This document shows, in pieces, positions 6,123 through 12,349 of a stretch of 12,349 bases of DNA. The stretch covers positions 1 to 12,349 of the forward strand of contig JAJFJX010000135.1 of NCBI GenBank assembly GCA_021773655.1. The letters are read 5' to 3'. The notes below the pieces were generated by a model that saw only the letters and a program-made list of their open reading frames with translations, was not told where the DNA came from and ran no database searches. Position numbers and translations under genes: made by a program. Each line of letters opens with the position of its first letter. Position 1 is the stretch's first letter. The stretch is from Panacagrimonas sp. GTDB taxonomy: Bacteria; Pseudomonadota; Gammaproteobacteria; Nevskiales; Nevskiaceae.

Positions 6123-8012
6123 GTGGATCGCTGGCTGAGCCGTCTGACCCTGTTGCTGCTGGCTTCGAGCCTGCCGTCGGCGCCGTTGCGGGCGGCCGAC
6201 GCCGACGCCGACGCCGACGCCACCCCGACCGTGGTGGTCGAGGGCCAGCGCGCCACCGTCGTCGACAGTGGCGTGGTGCGCGTGGTGGACAGCGACACCC
6301 TGCGCGCCAGCGACGTCGCCGAACTGCTCTCCGGCCTGCCCGGTGTGCAGGTGCGCAGCAGCGGCGGCCTGGGCAGCTACAGCGAGGCCAGCCTGCGCGG
6401 CAGCAGCGGGCGTCAGGTGCGGGTGCTGCTCGACGGCCTGCCGCTGGACGCCGGCGGCGGCGAGGCGACCTCGCTGGCGCTGGTCAGCCCCGCCCTGCTC
6501 GAGTCGGTGGAGATCTACCAGGGCCGGGTCCCGGCCGATCTGGGCAGCGGCCTGGCCGGCACCATCAACCTGCGCAGCCGCACCCGCCTGCCCGCACCAC
6601 TGACCGGCACGCTCAGCCTCGGCAGTTACGGACAGCGCCAGGTCACCGCAGCGGCACAACTGGCGCCGGCCTGGCAACTGGCGGCCGGCGCGCAGAGCGC
6701 CGACAACGACTTCGAGTACCGCAACGTCTTTGGTGCCTTCGACCCTGAAGACCCGGGCCGGGTGCGGCAGGAACGCCGGCGCAACGCCGGCAGCGAGCAG
6801 CACTACGCACAGCTCGGTTTCGACGGCGCGCTGCGCGCCAGCGCACGCTACCTCGCGCATCACCAGGAGTTGCCGATCCGATCCAACCTGGATTCCAGCG
6901 ACGCCACGCTGGACACCGACACCTACGCGCTGGGCCTGTCCACGCCGGCATCCGCGACCTGGCAGACGGCACTGGCTTGGCGCGACACGCGCGAGCACTT
7001 CGGCGATCCGTCCAGCCAGGTCGGACTGGGCGCCCAGGACACCCGCAGCCGGACGCGACACGGGCTGCTGCGCGTATCGCGCACCGACGCGCACATGCAG
7101 ACCGTGTTCAGCGCCGAACACACCGACTACCGCGCCTCGGACCGCATCGGCCAGACGCCCACCTCCAGTGCACAGCGCTGGCTGCTGGGTCCGGCGGCGG
7201 ATTGGCGCAGCGCACCGGAGCCGCGCAGCGGCGTGGTGTTCAACGCCGGCCTGCGCGCACAGTGGTCGCAGGAACGCGCCGCTGGCCGGGACGCCGACGA
7301 ATGGCTGATCGAGCCCGCGCTGGGTCTGAGCCGCCGGCTCGGCGCTTGCCTGCTGGCGGCCAACCTCGGACACCGCGAGCGCCTGCCGACGTTCTTCGAG
7401 CGCTACGGTGATCGCGGCCTGTTTCGCGGCAACCCCGGGCTGGATCCGGAATCGGCAGTCTTCGCCGACGCCGGCGCCCGCTGCCTGTTCGATGGAGCGC
7501 TGCGCAGTGCCGAGCTGACCGTGTTCGGCCAGGACCTGCGCGACGTGATCAGCCCCGTCTACAACGCGCAGGGCGTGGGCCGTTCGGTCAACACCGAACG
7601 GGCACGGATCGTGGGCGTGGAGTGGCTGGGGGCCGCGCGCTGGGCCGGGCTGGACTGGCAGCTCGGCGGCACCTGGCAGCACACCGAGGACCGCAGCACG
7701 GTCCGCGCCACCCGCGGACAGCAGCTGCCCGGCCGCTTCGAAACCCAGTTGCACGCGCAGGTGGCGCGGCACTGGCCGGGGCTGACCTTGAGCTACGACT
7801 TCGGCCTGGAGTCCGGTCAGTTCTATGACAGCGCCAACCTGCTCGAGGCCCCCAGCGTGCTGCGCCATGATCTGGGCGTGCGCGGCGACTGGCAGCAGCT
7901 CGGCTGGTCGCTGCGGGTGCTCAACCTGCGCGACGACAACTTCGAGCAATTCAATGGTTTTCCAACCCCCGGGCGGCGCGTGGTGCTGGCGCTGACCTAT
8001 CCGCGTACGTGA
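6123..8012 (+). CDS. btuB: TonB-dependent outer-membrane receptor, BtuB type (cobalamin uptake)
   Basis: A 629-residue outer-membrane receptor, close to the length of E. coli BtuB. It starts with GTG, preceded by AGGAGGG at 6106-6112. The N-terminus is a signal peptide (RWLSRLTLLLLASSLPSAPL, cleavage probably near residue 24), followed by an Ala-Asp repeat and a TonB-box-like TPTVVVEG (34-41). The plug domain spans about 42-155 with LLSGLPGVQVRSSGGLG, LRGSSGRQVRVLLDGLPL and ESVEIYQGRVPADLG...GTINLRSR. The rest reads as alternating amphipathic strands of a 22-strand barrel with typical markers such as LPTFFERYGDRGLFRGNPGL and a C-terminal RRVVLALTYP. Substrate assignment rests on the riboswitch directly upstream and the adenosyltransferase in the same operon; the plug sequence alone shows only the receptor family. 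The gap to the next gene is 27 bases. No btuCDF transporter lies in the window. Confidence 0.92.
   Translation: MDRWLSRLTLLLLASSLPSAPLRAADADADADATPTVVVEGQRATVVDSGVVRVVDSDTLRASDVAELLSGLPGVQVRSSGGLGSYSEASLRGSSGRQVRVLLDGLPLDAGGGEATSLALVSPALLESVEIYQGRVPADLGSGLAGTINLRSRTRLPAPLTGTLSLGSYGQRQVTAAAQLAPAWQLAAGAQSADNDFEYRNVFGAFDPEDPGRVRQERRRNAGSEQHYAQLGFDGALRASARYLAHHQELPIRSNLDSSDATLDTDTYALGLSTPASATWQTALAWRDTREHFGDPSSQVGLGAQDTRSRTRHGLLRVSRTDAHMQTVFSAEHTDYRASDRIGQTPTSSAQRWLLGPAADWRSAPEPRSGVVFNAGLRAQWSQERAAGRDADEWLIEPALGLSRRLGACLLAANLGHRERLPTFFERYGDRGLFRGNPGLDPESAVFADAGARCLFDGALRSAELTVFGQDLRDVISPVYNAQGVGRSVNTERARIVGVEWLGAARWAGLDWQLGGTWQHTEDRSTVRATRGQQLPGRFETQLHAQVARHWPGLTLSYDFGLESGQFYDSANLLEAPSVLRHDLGVRGDWQQLGWSLRVLNLRDDNFEQFNGFPTPGRRVVLALTYPRT
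6195..6218 (+). repeat. Four tandem copies of GCCGAC inside btuB
   Basis: The hexamer GCCGAC is repeated four times exactly, encoding alternating Ala-Asp just after the signal peptide and before the TonB box. Slippage would add or remove Ala-Asp pairs without shifting the frame, so only linker length would vary. Confidence 0.85.
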
Positions 8013-8039
8013 CCGATGATGCAAGCCAAGGAGATTGAA

Positions 8040-9227
8040 ATGAGCTTTCGACGATTCTGGGTGGCGCTGTTGCTTCCGCTGGCCCTGACCGCCTGTGGCG
8101 GCAGCGGCAGCAGTTTCGGGCCGGACCCGGCGCCGTTGGCGACCGCCGCGGTGGTGGCCACGCGCGCGCCGGACTTCGGCAGTGGCGCAATCTCGCTGGT
8201 GGAGGCCCAGACCCCGTTCACGGCTCGGAACAACCTGCCGCCCTCCGAGACCTCTGACATCCTGGTGCGCAGCGGCGGCGATCACTACTTCGTGATCCAG
8301 CGCTTCGGCACCGATCGCATCCTGCGCTTCGCCGCCGACGACCCGAACACGCCGGTCTACAGCTATTCGACCCAGGACCCGGACGATACCGAGTCGAGCA
8401 ATCCGGCCGACCTGCTGATCCTGAGTCCGACCAAGGCCTACCTGCTGCGCTACGGGTCCGACGCACTGTGGATCGTCAACCCCTCCGCCGCCAGCGAGGC
8501 GGAGTTCAAGATCGGCGAGATCGACCTGTCCGCCTATGACCCGGATGGCATCCCGGAAATGACCGCCGGGGTGATCAAGCAGGGCATCCTCTACGTGCTG
8601 ATGCAGCGCCTGGAGAATTTCTTCCCCACCCGCAACGGGTATGTGGCCATCATCGACACCGCCACCGACCAGCAGATCGACACCGGCGTGGCCAACCCCG
8701 ACGACCTGCCCGGCATCGAGCTGCCGCTGCGCAATCCCGGCCAGGTGCTGTCCAACCCCGGCAATGACGATCTGGTGATCCTGTCCGGCGGCGGCGTCGA
8801 CCCGGTCACCTTCGATCCGCTGTTCAACGGCGGCATCCTGCGCTTTCACACAGTGTCGTATGACACCGATCTGCTGGTCGACGACGGCGAGGCGGACAGC
8901 CCGCCCTTCGGCCAGTTCACCGATCTGGCCATCACCGCCACCGACCGCGCCTACTTCGTCGGCAGCCAGGGCTTCTTCGGCACTCAGACCCTGTTCCGCT
9001 TCGACCCCACCGGCAATGCAGCGCCGGTGCCGGTGGGCGTGGCGCAGGACATCGGCATCGGCACCCTGGCGGCAGACAGTCAGCGCCGGCTGTGGCTGGG
9101 CCGCACGGAAACCGCGACGCCGGGTCTGACCGTGCTCGACGCGAGCGGTCAGACCGAGACCGTGATCGAGGATCTGATCGACACCGTGCTGACGCCGATC
9201 AACATCGATTTCCTGTCGTCGCCCTGA
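8040..9227 (+). CDS. Predicted propeller-like lipoprotein of the B12 operon, function unknown
   Basis: I do not recognise a named family. The 395-residue product starts MSFRRFWVALLLPLALTACG, a lipoprotein signal with lipobox LTAC and lipidated Cys19, followed by a Gly/Ser-rich tether. The ATG at 8040 has an ideal AAGGAG six bases upstream; an ATG at 8016 is in frame but fits worse. The mature part is acidic and built from about six irregular repeats of short beta strands, for example VRSGGDHYFVIQRFGTDRILRF, LILSPTKAYLLRYGSDALWIV, IKQGILYVLM, NGGILRFHTV, LAITATDRAYFVGSQGFFG and LAADSQRRLWLGRTE. These resemble beta-propeller blades (YncE/SMP-30-like). It lies 27 bases after btuB and 31 before the adenosyltransferase, so all three are probably co-transcribed under the riboswitch. 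By context and architecture it could be a surface corrinoid-capture protein partnering BtuB, as BtuG does in Bacteroides. That is inference; a periplasmic role is also possible. Confidence 0.85.
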   Translation: MSFRRFWVALLLPLALTACGGSGSSFGPDPAPLATAAVVATRAPDFGSGAISLVEAQTPFTARNNLPPSETSDILVRSGGDHYFVIQRFGTDRILRFAADDPNTPVYSYSTQDPDDTESSNPADLLILSPTKAYLLRYGSDALWIVNPSAASEAEFKIGEIDLSAYDPDGIPEMTAGVIKQGILYVLMQRLENFFPTRNGYVAIIDTATDQQIDTGVANPDDLPGIELPLRNPGQVLSNPGNDDLVILSGGGVDPVTFDPLFNGGILRFHTVSYDTDLLVDDGEADSPPFGQFTDLAITATDRAYFVGSQGFFGTQTLFRFDPTGNAAPVPVGVAQDIGIGTLAADSQRRLWLGRTETATPGLTVLDASGQTETVIEDLIDTVLTPINIDFLSSP

Positions 9228-9258
9228 TCATCCGTGCCGGCACCAAGGAGAACACCGC

Positions 9259-9813
9259 ATGGGCCACAGACTGAGCAAGATCGCCACCCGCACCGGCGAC
9301 GCCGGCACCACCGGCCTGACCGACGGCTCGCGTATTCCCAAGCAGCACCTGCGGGTGTGCGCAATGGGCGATGTGGACGAACTCAACTCGCAGATCGGCG
9401 TGGTGCTCACGCACACGCTGCCGGAGGCGGTTCGCGACAAGCTCGCCAGCACTCAGCAACTGCTGTTCAATCTGGGCGGCGAGCTGTCCTGGCCGGGCGG
9501 CACCTTGGTGAAAGACGACGACGTGCTGGGCTTCGATCAGGCGCTGGCCAACCTCAACGACTCCCTGCCGCCGCTCAAGGAATTCATCATGCCCGGCGGC
9601 AGCCCGGCCACCGCGGCCTGTCACGTGGCGCGCACGGTGGCGCGGCGTGCCGAGCGCGCGGTGTGGGCGCTGCACGAACACGAGCCGGTCAACCCGCCGG
9701 TGATGAAGGTACTCAACCGGCTGTCGGATTATCTGTTCGTGGTGGCGCGTACGCTGGGTCGCGCCGACGGCGCCAGCGAGGCGAGCTGGCAGCGCAACCG
9801 CAAGCCCGGCTGA
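9259..9813 (+). CDS. pduO: PduO-type ATP:cob(I)alamin adenosyltransferase
   Basis: Transfers the adenosyl group of ATP to the reduced cobalt of cob(I)alamin, giving adenosylcobalamin. The 184 residues match the PduO/MMAB family, not CobA/CobO: ATRTGDAGTTGL (9-20, ATP-binding loop), GDVDELNS (37-44), FNLGGELSWPGG, MPGGSPATAACHVARTVARR (111-130), the RRAERA motif, and NRLSDYLFVVARTLGR near the C-terminus, with the conserved Arg and Asp of the active site. The ATG at 9259 has AAGGAG eight bases upstream. It is the third gene of the riboswitch operon, 31 bases after the lipoprotein gene, and gives imported corrinoid its cofactor form. Database annotations often call such proteins cob(I)yrinic acid a,c-diamide adenosyltransferase. 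Confidence 0.95.
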   Translation: MGHRLSKIATRTGDAGTTGLTDGSRIPKQHLRVCAMGDVDELNSQIGVVLTHTLPEAVRDKLASTQQLLFNLGGELSWPGGTLVKDDDVLGFDQALANLNDSLPPLKEFIMPGGSPATAACHVARTVARRAERAVWALHEHEPVNPPVMKVLNRLSDYLFVVARTLGRADGASEASWQRNRKPG

Positions 9814-9823
9814 ATCTTTCGTA

Positions 9824-9851
9824 ATCGGCCGGGGCTTCGGACTCCGGCGAT
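9824..9851 (+). terminator. Hairpin after the adenosyltransferase gene, weak terminator candidate
   Basis: ATCG-(G bulge)-CCGG pairs with CCGG-CGAT around an 11-base loop, beginning ten bases after the stop codon. No U tract follows (TGCCGGG), so if transcription ends here it may need Rho. It lies at the end of the B12 operon, where the next gene is convergent. Confidence 0.35.
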
Positions 9852-9916
9852 TGCCGGGCATCCCGGGCCCGCCCACACGCGCCGAACGAGGGCGCGCGGG
9901 TCGCCCCCGATCACCG

Positions 9917-9940
9917 CTGGCGCCCGGGGGTGGCGCCCAG
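9917..9940 (-). terminator. Hairpin after the convergent exported-protein gene
   Basis: CTGGCGCC (9917-9924) pairs with GGCGCC-(C)-AG (9932-9940) across a 7-base loop, with a single bulged C. It begins a few bases after the minus-strand stop at 9948. There is no U run in the minus-strand RNA, so confidence is low. Confidence 0.3.
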
Positions 9941-9947
9941 ACCGGAC

Positions 9948-10889
9948 TCAGTGCCGGGTCTGGTCGGAGCCCGGCGTCCAGCGGTACAACCAGGCCGGCC
10001 GGCCCTCGTGACCGAACCACACGTGGTTGCCGGACACGTCGAAGGCGGCGGCCTCGAAGGCGCCGCGATGGTGCGCCCCGATGGGTCCCAGGGCGACCTG
10101 CAGGGTCGGTGCGACCCGCACCACGGCGCGCCAGTCCTGACCGGCATCGCGACGGAACAGGCTCAGGCTGGCACCGGTCAGCAGCAGCAGCCGGCGACCG
10201 CTGGCGTCCAGGTCCATGGCGGTGGGGGTGCCGCGCCAGCGCCCTGCCGCCACTGACAGGGCGTGCGGCGGCGGACCGTGGCTCAGGTCGGGCAGGTCGG
10301 CCAGTCGTTGCGCCTCGGCCAGCGGACCGGGGTCATCCAGGGACAGCGCATACAGGCCGACCGGACGACGGCCCTTGTCGGCCAGCAGCACCTGACGTGC
10401 GGCGACATCGACGGCCAGCGACTCGCTGTCGCGCGCGCCGTCGGCCCAGGTGAACCGCAGGACCCGGTGCGGAGCCACCGACCCCGCGTCCGGTCGGGGT
10501 TCGCGCAGCAGGATCAGCGAGACCTCGCTGCGCAGGCCGAAGTTGTTTCCGATGTCGCCGATCAGCAGCCAGCGGCCTTGGTCATCCTCGAAGGAAGCCA
10601 GATCTTCCCAGTCGTGAGTGATCACGGCGGACACCCGCACCCCGCCCTGGATCAGGCCCTGCGAGTCGAATGCGATCAGCTCCGGCGCGTTGCCGCTGTC
10701 ATTGAGGGCCCACCACAGCCCGGCCTGCCGCCGCGACGGCGCCAGGCCGGACAGTTCCGGCAGGCGTGCATCATCGATGCGGGCCTGCAGTTCCGGCGCC
10801 GGAAGCGACACCGGGCCGGCGACGGGGGCACCGGCGGCGAACGTGGCCATGACCACAGCAAACACTTTAAGTATGCGACGCAAGTTCAT
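9948..10889 (-). CDS. Exported propeller-like protein of unknown function
   Basis: A 313-residue protein starting MNLRRILKVFAVVMATFAAG, a Sec signal peptide probably cleaved near residue 20-25 (no lipobox), so periplasmic or secreted. The mature part shows repeats of a short acidic motif at the start of presumed beta blades: LPELSGLAP (43-51), HDWEDLASF (92-100), RDSESLAVD (153-161), PTAMDLD (222-228) and AFEAAAFD (277-284). Other recurrent elements are ALNDSG, LLIGDIGNN and VWFGHEG. This pattern resembles propeller proteins related to phytase-like or SMP-30-like families, where acidic residues can hold metal, but I cannot name the family with confidence. The gene is convergent with the B12 operon and divergent from thiD. 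No strong Shine-Dalgarno sequence precedes the ATG. The upstream minus-strand sequence has a TACAAT (11009-11004) that could be a -10 element. Confidence 0.85.
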   Translation of the reverse strand: MNLRRILKVFAVVMATFAAGAPVAGPVSLPAPELQARIDDARLPELSGLAPSRRQAGLWWALNDSGNAPELIAFDSQGLIQGGVRVSAVITHDWEDLASFEDDQGRWLLIGDIGNNFGLRSEVSLILLREPRPDAGSVAPHRVLRFTWADGARDSESLAVDVAARQVLLADKGRRPVGLYALSLDDPGPLAEAQRLADLPDLSHGPPPHALSVAAGRWRGTPTAMDLDASGRRLLLLTGASLSLFRRDAGQDWRAVVRVAPTLQVALGPIGAHHRGAFEAAAFDVSGNHVWFGHEGRPAWLYRWTPGSDQTRH

Positions 10890-10946
10890 GGAGTTGATGA
10901 CTTATTCAAAGATGCCCCCAAAAGCTGGGGATAAGCCTGTTCAAAA

Positions 10947-10975
10947 CCCGGGCACCACGTCTGTAAGTGGTCGGG
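10947..10975 (-). other. Bulged hairpin with following U run in the leader of the exported-protein gene
   Basis: CCCG-(GGC bulge)-ACCAC, an 8-base loop, then GTGGT-CGGG pair over 9 bp. In the minus-strand RNA the structure is followed by TTTTGAAC, giving a terminator-like or attenuator-like shape about 58 bases before the gene at 10889. The U run is short and the stem is bulged, so function is uncertain. Confidence 0.4.
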
Positions 10976-11052
10976 CTCCCTAGTATTTCTGCACTCCGGC
11001 CAGATTGTACCCACCCCATAAATCACTTTCTTTTTCATTGTCTTATACGATT

Positions 11053-11071
11053 ACTGCAGCATTCTTGCAGT
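11053..11071. promoter_or_regulatory. Operator-like dyad ACTGCA-N7-TGCAGT
   Basis: A perfect 6+6 inverted repeat with 7-base spacing lies in the AT-rich part of the divergent intergenic region. The half-site spacing (13 bases centre to centre) would suit a dimeric regulator. No regulator gene is adjacent and I cannot name the binding protein. Confidence 0.3.
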
Positions 11072-11102
11072 TGCGTGACGTGGTTCTGGGCGCTGCAGGC
11101 CG

Positions 11103-11165
11103 CTGTGCGGCACTTTGTGCATAACACACGCCCGGGAAACTGCACCGCACAGATGCTGTGCCGCA
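11103..11165 (+). promoter_or_regulatory. Competing-hairpin leader upstream of thiD
   Basis: One segment can form three mutually exclusive stems. CTGTGCGG (11103-11110) pairs with CCGCACAG (11145-11152). TGCGGCAC (11106-11113) pairs with GTGCCGCA (11158-11165). GCACAG (11147-11152) pairs with CTGTGC (11156-11161) around ATG. Such sets are typical of leaders that switch between folds. It ends 84 bases before the thiD start. No U tract or known riboswitch motif is present, so any regulatory role is inferred. Confidence 0.4.
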
Positions 11166-11249
11166 ACGACTACATCGGACCCGCACGCCCGACGCCGGGA
11201 TGCCCGATCATGGCCCGCCCCGTCCCGCCTCGGAATCCGCCGTACCTTC

Positions 11250-12026
11250 ATGAGCCGAACTCCTGTCCGCGTCCTGTGCCTGTCCGGTCATGACCCTGGC
11301 GGCGGCGCCGGCATCCACGCCGATATCGAATCGGTGGCGGCCCAGGGCGCACACGCCCTGAGCGTGATCACCGCGCTGACCGTACAGGACAGCGCCGACG
11401 TGCGACGCATTGCGCCCGTCGATGTGGAACTGGTGATGGAGCAGGTCCGATGCCTGCTCGCCGACGGCGTGGTCGCCGCGCTCAAGATCGGCCTGCTCGG
11501 CGATGCCGGGCTGGTGCCGGCGCTGGCCGGTCTGGCGGGGCGGCTGCGGGTCCCGGTGGTGCTGGACCCGGTGCTGCGGGCCGGCGGCGGGACCGAACTT
11601 GCCGGCCAGGCGCTGCGCACCGCGGTGCTGGAGCAGCTGCTGCCGCAGGTGAGCGTGCTGACCCCCAATGCCGCCGAGGCGCGCCGCCTGGCGCCGGGGG
11701 CGGCGACGCTGGGACAGGCCGCGCAGGAGCTGCTGGCGCGCGGCTGCGGCGCAGTGCTGGTCACCGGTGGCGACGAGCCGGACCCGGACGTCGTCAATAC
11801 CCTGTACCGACACCGGGCGGCGCCCCGACGTTGGCACTGGCCGCGCTGGCCGGAGACTTTCCACGGCGCCGGCTGCACCCTGGCGGCGGCGCTGGCGGCG
11901 CGCCTGGCGCTGGGCGAGCCCATCGAGCGGGCGGCTCAGCAGGCCCAGGCCTGGACCCAAGACTGTCTGGCGCAGGCCCTGACGGTGGGCAGCGGCCGCC
12001 GCATTCCCGGAAGATCGTGCCGATGA
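11250..12026 (+). CDS. thiD: Hydroxymethylpyrimidine/phosphomethylpyrimidine kinase ThiD
   Basis: Phosphorylates 4-amino-5-hydroxymethyl-2-methylpyrimidine twice to give the pyrophosphate used by ThiE in thiamine synthesis. The 258-residue protein has the ribokinase-like fold signatures: VLCLSGHDPGGGAGIHADIE near the N-terminus, ITALTVQDS, VVLDPVLRAGGG, VLTPNAAEA, VLVTGGDEPD and the catalytic anion-hole motif FHGAGCTLAAALAARLALGE. The SGHDP and DPVLRAGGG variants match the Pseudomonas-type ThiD. The frame is open back to 11115, but the added 45 residues have no family similarity, so the ATG at 11250 is chosen; no clear Shine-Dalgarno sequence precedes it. Its TGA overlaps the thiE ATG (ATGA at 12023-12026), implying translational coupling. 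Confidence 0.95.
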   Translation: MSRTPVRVLCLSGHDPGGGAGIHADIESVAAQGAHALSVITALTVQDSADVRRIAPVDVELVMEQVRCLLADGVVAALKIGLLGDAGLVPALAGLAGRLRVPVVLDPVLRAGGGTELAGQALRTAVLEQLLPQVSVLTPNAAEARRLAPGAATLGQAAQELLARGCGAVLVTGGDEPDPDVVNTLYRHRAAPRRWHWPRWPETFHGAGCTLAAALAARLALGEPIERAAQQAQAWTQDCLAQALTVGSGRRIPGRSCR

Positions 12027-12349
12027 ACCCACTGCGCGGGCTGTACGCCATCACCCCGACCGAGCTGTGCCTGGACCCGCCGCGGATGCTGGCGGCGGTG
12101 GAGGCGGCGCTCGAAGGCGGCGCACGGCTGATCCAGTACCGCGACAAGTCGCACGAGTGGGGCCGCCGGCTGGATTCGGTGCGCGCGCTGGTGGCCTTGT
12201 GCGAGGGCGCCGACGCCCGGCTGATCGTCAATGACGATGTCGAGCTGGCCGCCGCGGCGCAGGCGCACGGCGTCCACCTGGGGCTGGACGACCTGCCGCT
12301 GCAGGAGGCCCGCGCCCGGCTCGGGCCGGCGCGCATCATCGGCATCACC
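12023..12349 (+). CDS. thiE: Thiamine-phosphate synthase ThiE, C-terminus beyond the window edge
   Basis: Joins hydroxymethylpyrimidine pyrophosphate to thiazole phosphate, forming thiamine phosphate. The visible 109 residues are about half of the usual TIM-barrel protein of roughly 210. They include MNPLRGLYAITP at the start, the pyrophosphate-binding LIQYRDK (Q-x-R-x-K), the Mg-binding LIVNDDVELA, GVHLGLDDLP and ARIIGIT at the edge. The ATG overlaps the thiD stop as ATGA, so the pair forms one transcription unit with coupled translation. The frame is intact up to the last base of the window. The thiD-thiE pairing is a metabolic one: ThiD makes the substrate that ThiE uses. Confidence 0.96.
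   Translation, partial: MNPLRGLYAITPTELCLDPPRMLAAVEAALEGGARLIQYRDKSHEWGRRLDSVRALVALCEGADARLIVNDDVELAAAAQAHGVHLGLDDLPLQEARARLGPARIIGIT

Larger units (their letters stand above)
10890..11249 (+). other. Divergent intergenic region with no accepted gene
   Basis: These 360 bases separate the exported-protein gene from thiD. The left two thirds are clearly richer in A and T than the coding sequence around them, including a pyrimidine-rich stretch near 11023-11041. Contents are a bulged hairpin (10947-10975), one near-match to a DnaA box (TGGGGATAA, 10926-10934), a dyad (11053-11071) and a block of alternative hairpins (11103-11165). Sigma-70 elements are only suggestive: TACAAT on the minus strand at 11009-11004 and TATACG on the plus strand at 11044-11049, neither with a good -35. 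I find no thiamine (TPP) riboswitch consensus. Confidence 0.7.

Noticed and set aside
5850..8849. A 999-codon open frame on the minus strand opposite the riboswitch, btuB and the lipoprotein gene
   Set aside because: It is rich in Gln, His, Ala and Gly with no recognisable domain, and lies antisense to three well-supported features. Long antisense frames are expected in GC-rich DNA.
10926..10934. DnaA-box-like TGGGGATAA as a sign of a replication origin
   Set aside because: A single near-match with one mismatch, with no cluster of boxes, no dnaA, dnaN or gidA genes and no strong AT-rich unwinding element.
11115..11249. In-frame N-terminal extension of thiD by 45 codons
   Set aside because: Sequence is unlike any kinase N-terminus, overlaps the paired RNA elements, and the family start fits the ATG at 11250.
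10990..11249. TPP riboswitch upstream of thiD
   Set aside because: The conserved CTGAGA and ACCTGAT blocks of the TPP aptamer are absent on the plus strand.
1..12349. Mobile element, CRISPR array or defence system
   Set aside because: No transposase, integrase, regularly spaced repeats, terminal inverted repeats or defence-type domains were found; gene content is housekeeping and vitamin metabolism.

Overview
The window looks like ordinary chromosomal DNA from a GC-rich gammaproteobacterium. The best taxonomic evidence is gene order: tsaD is divergent from rpsU-yqeY-dnaG-rpoD, the arrangement known from Pseudomonas and xanthomonads. The ThiD protein is also of the Pseudomonas-like type. I cannot place it to genus, and I see no insertion sequence, phage gene, CRISPR array, tRNA or rRNA.

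Left part (1-4552, minus strand): the macromolecular-synthesis operon, read right to left as rpsU (ribosomal protein S21), yqeY (GatB/YqeY domain), dnaG (primase) and rpoD (sigma-70, cut by the window edge at region 4.2). GC-rich hairpins sit in the rpsU leader, after rpsU and between yqeY and dnaG, where expression of such operons is commonly tuned. The primase is odd: three of the four zinc ligands of its N-terminal zinc-binding domain are replaced, while the catalytic Toprim core is intact.

Middle part (4670-9813, plus strand): tsaD (tRNA t6A synthesis) is followed by a roughly 430-base intergenic region with small hairpins, a 10-bp tandem repeat and a clear cobalamin (B12) riboswitch. The riboswitch leads a tight three-gene operon: a BtuB-type TonB-dependent receptor, an unrecognised lipoprotein with beta-propeller-like repeats, and a PduO-type cob(I)alamin adenosyltransferase. 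Together these would capture a corrinoid at the cell surface, move it across the outer membrane and convert it to adenosylcobalamin. The lipoprotein recalls, by position and architecture only, the BtuG proteins that help BtuB in Bacteroidetes. It is the best candidate here for an undescribed component.

Right part (9948-12349): a convergent minus-strand gene for an exported, propeller-like protein of unknown function, then a comparatively AT-rich 360-base intergenic region with several dyads and a set of mutually exclusive RNA hairpins. Last come thiD and thiE, overlapping by ATGA, for thiamine phosphate synthesis; thiE runs off the right edge.
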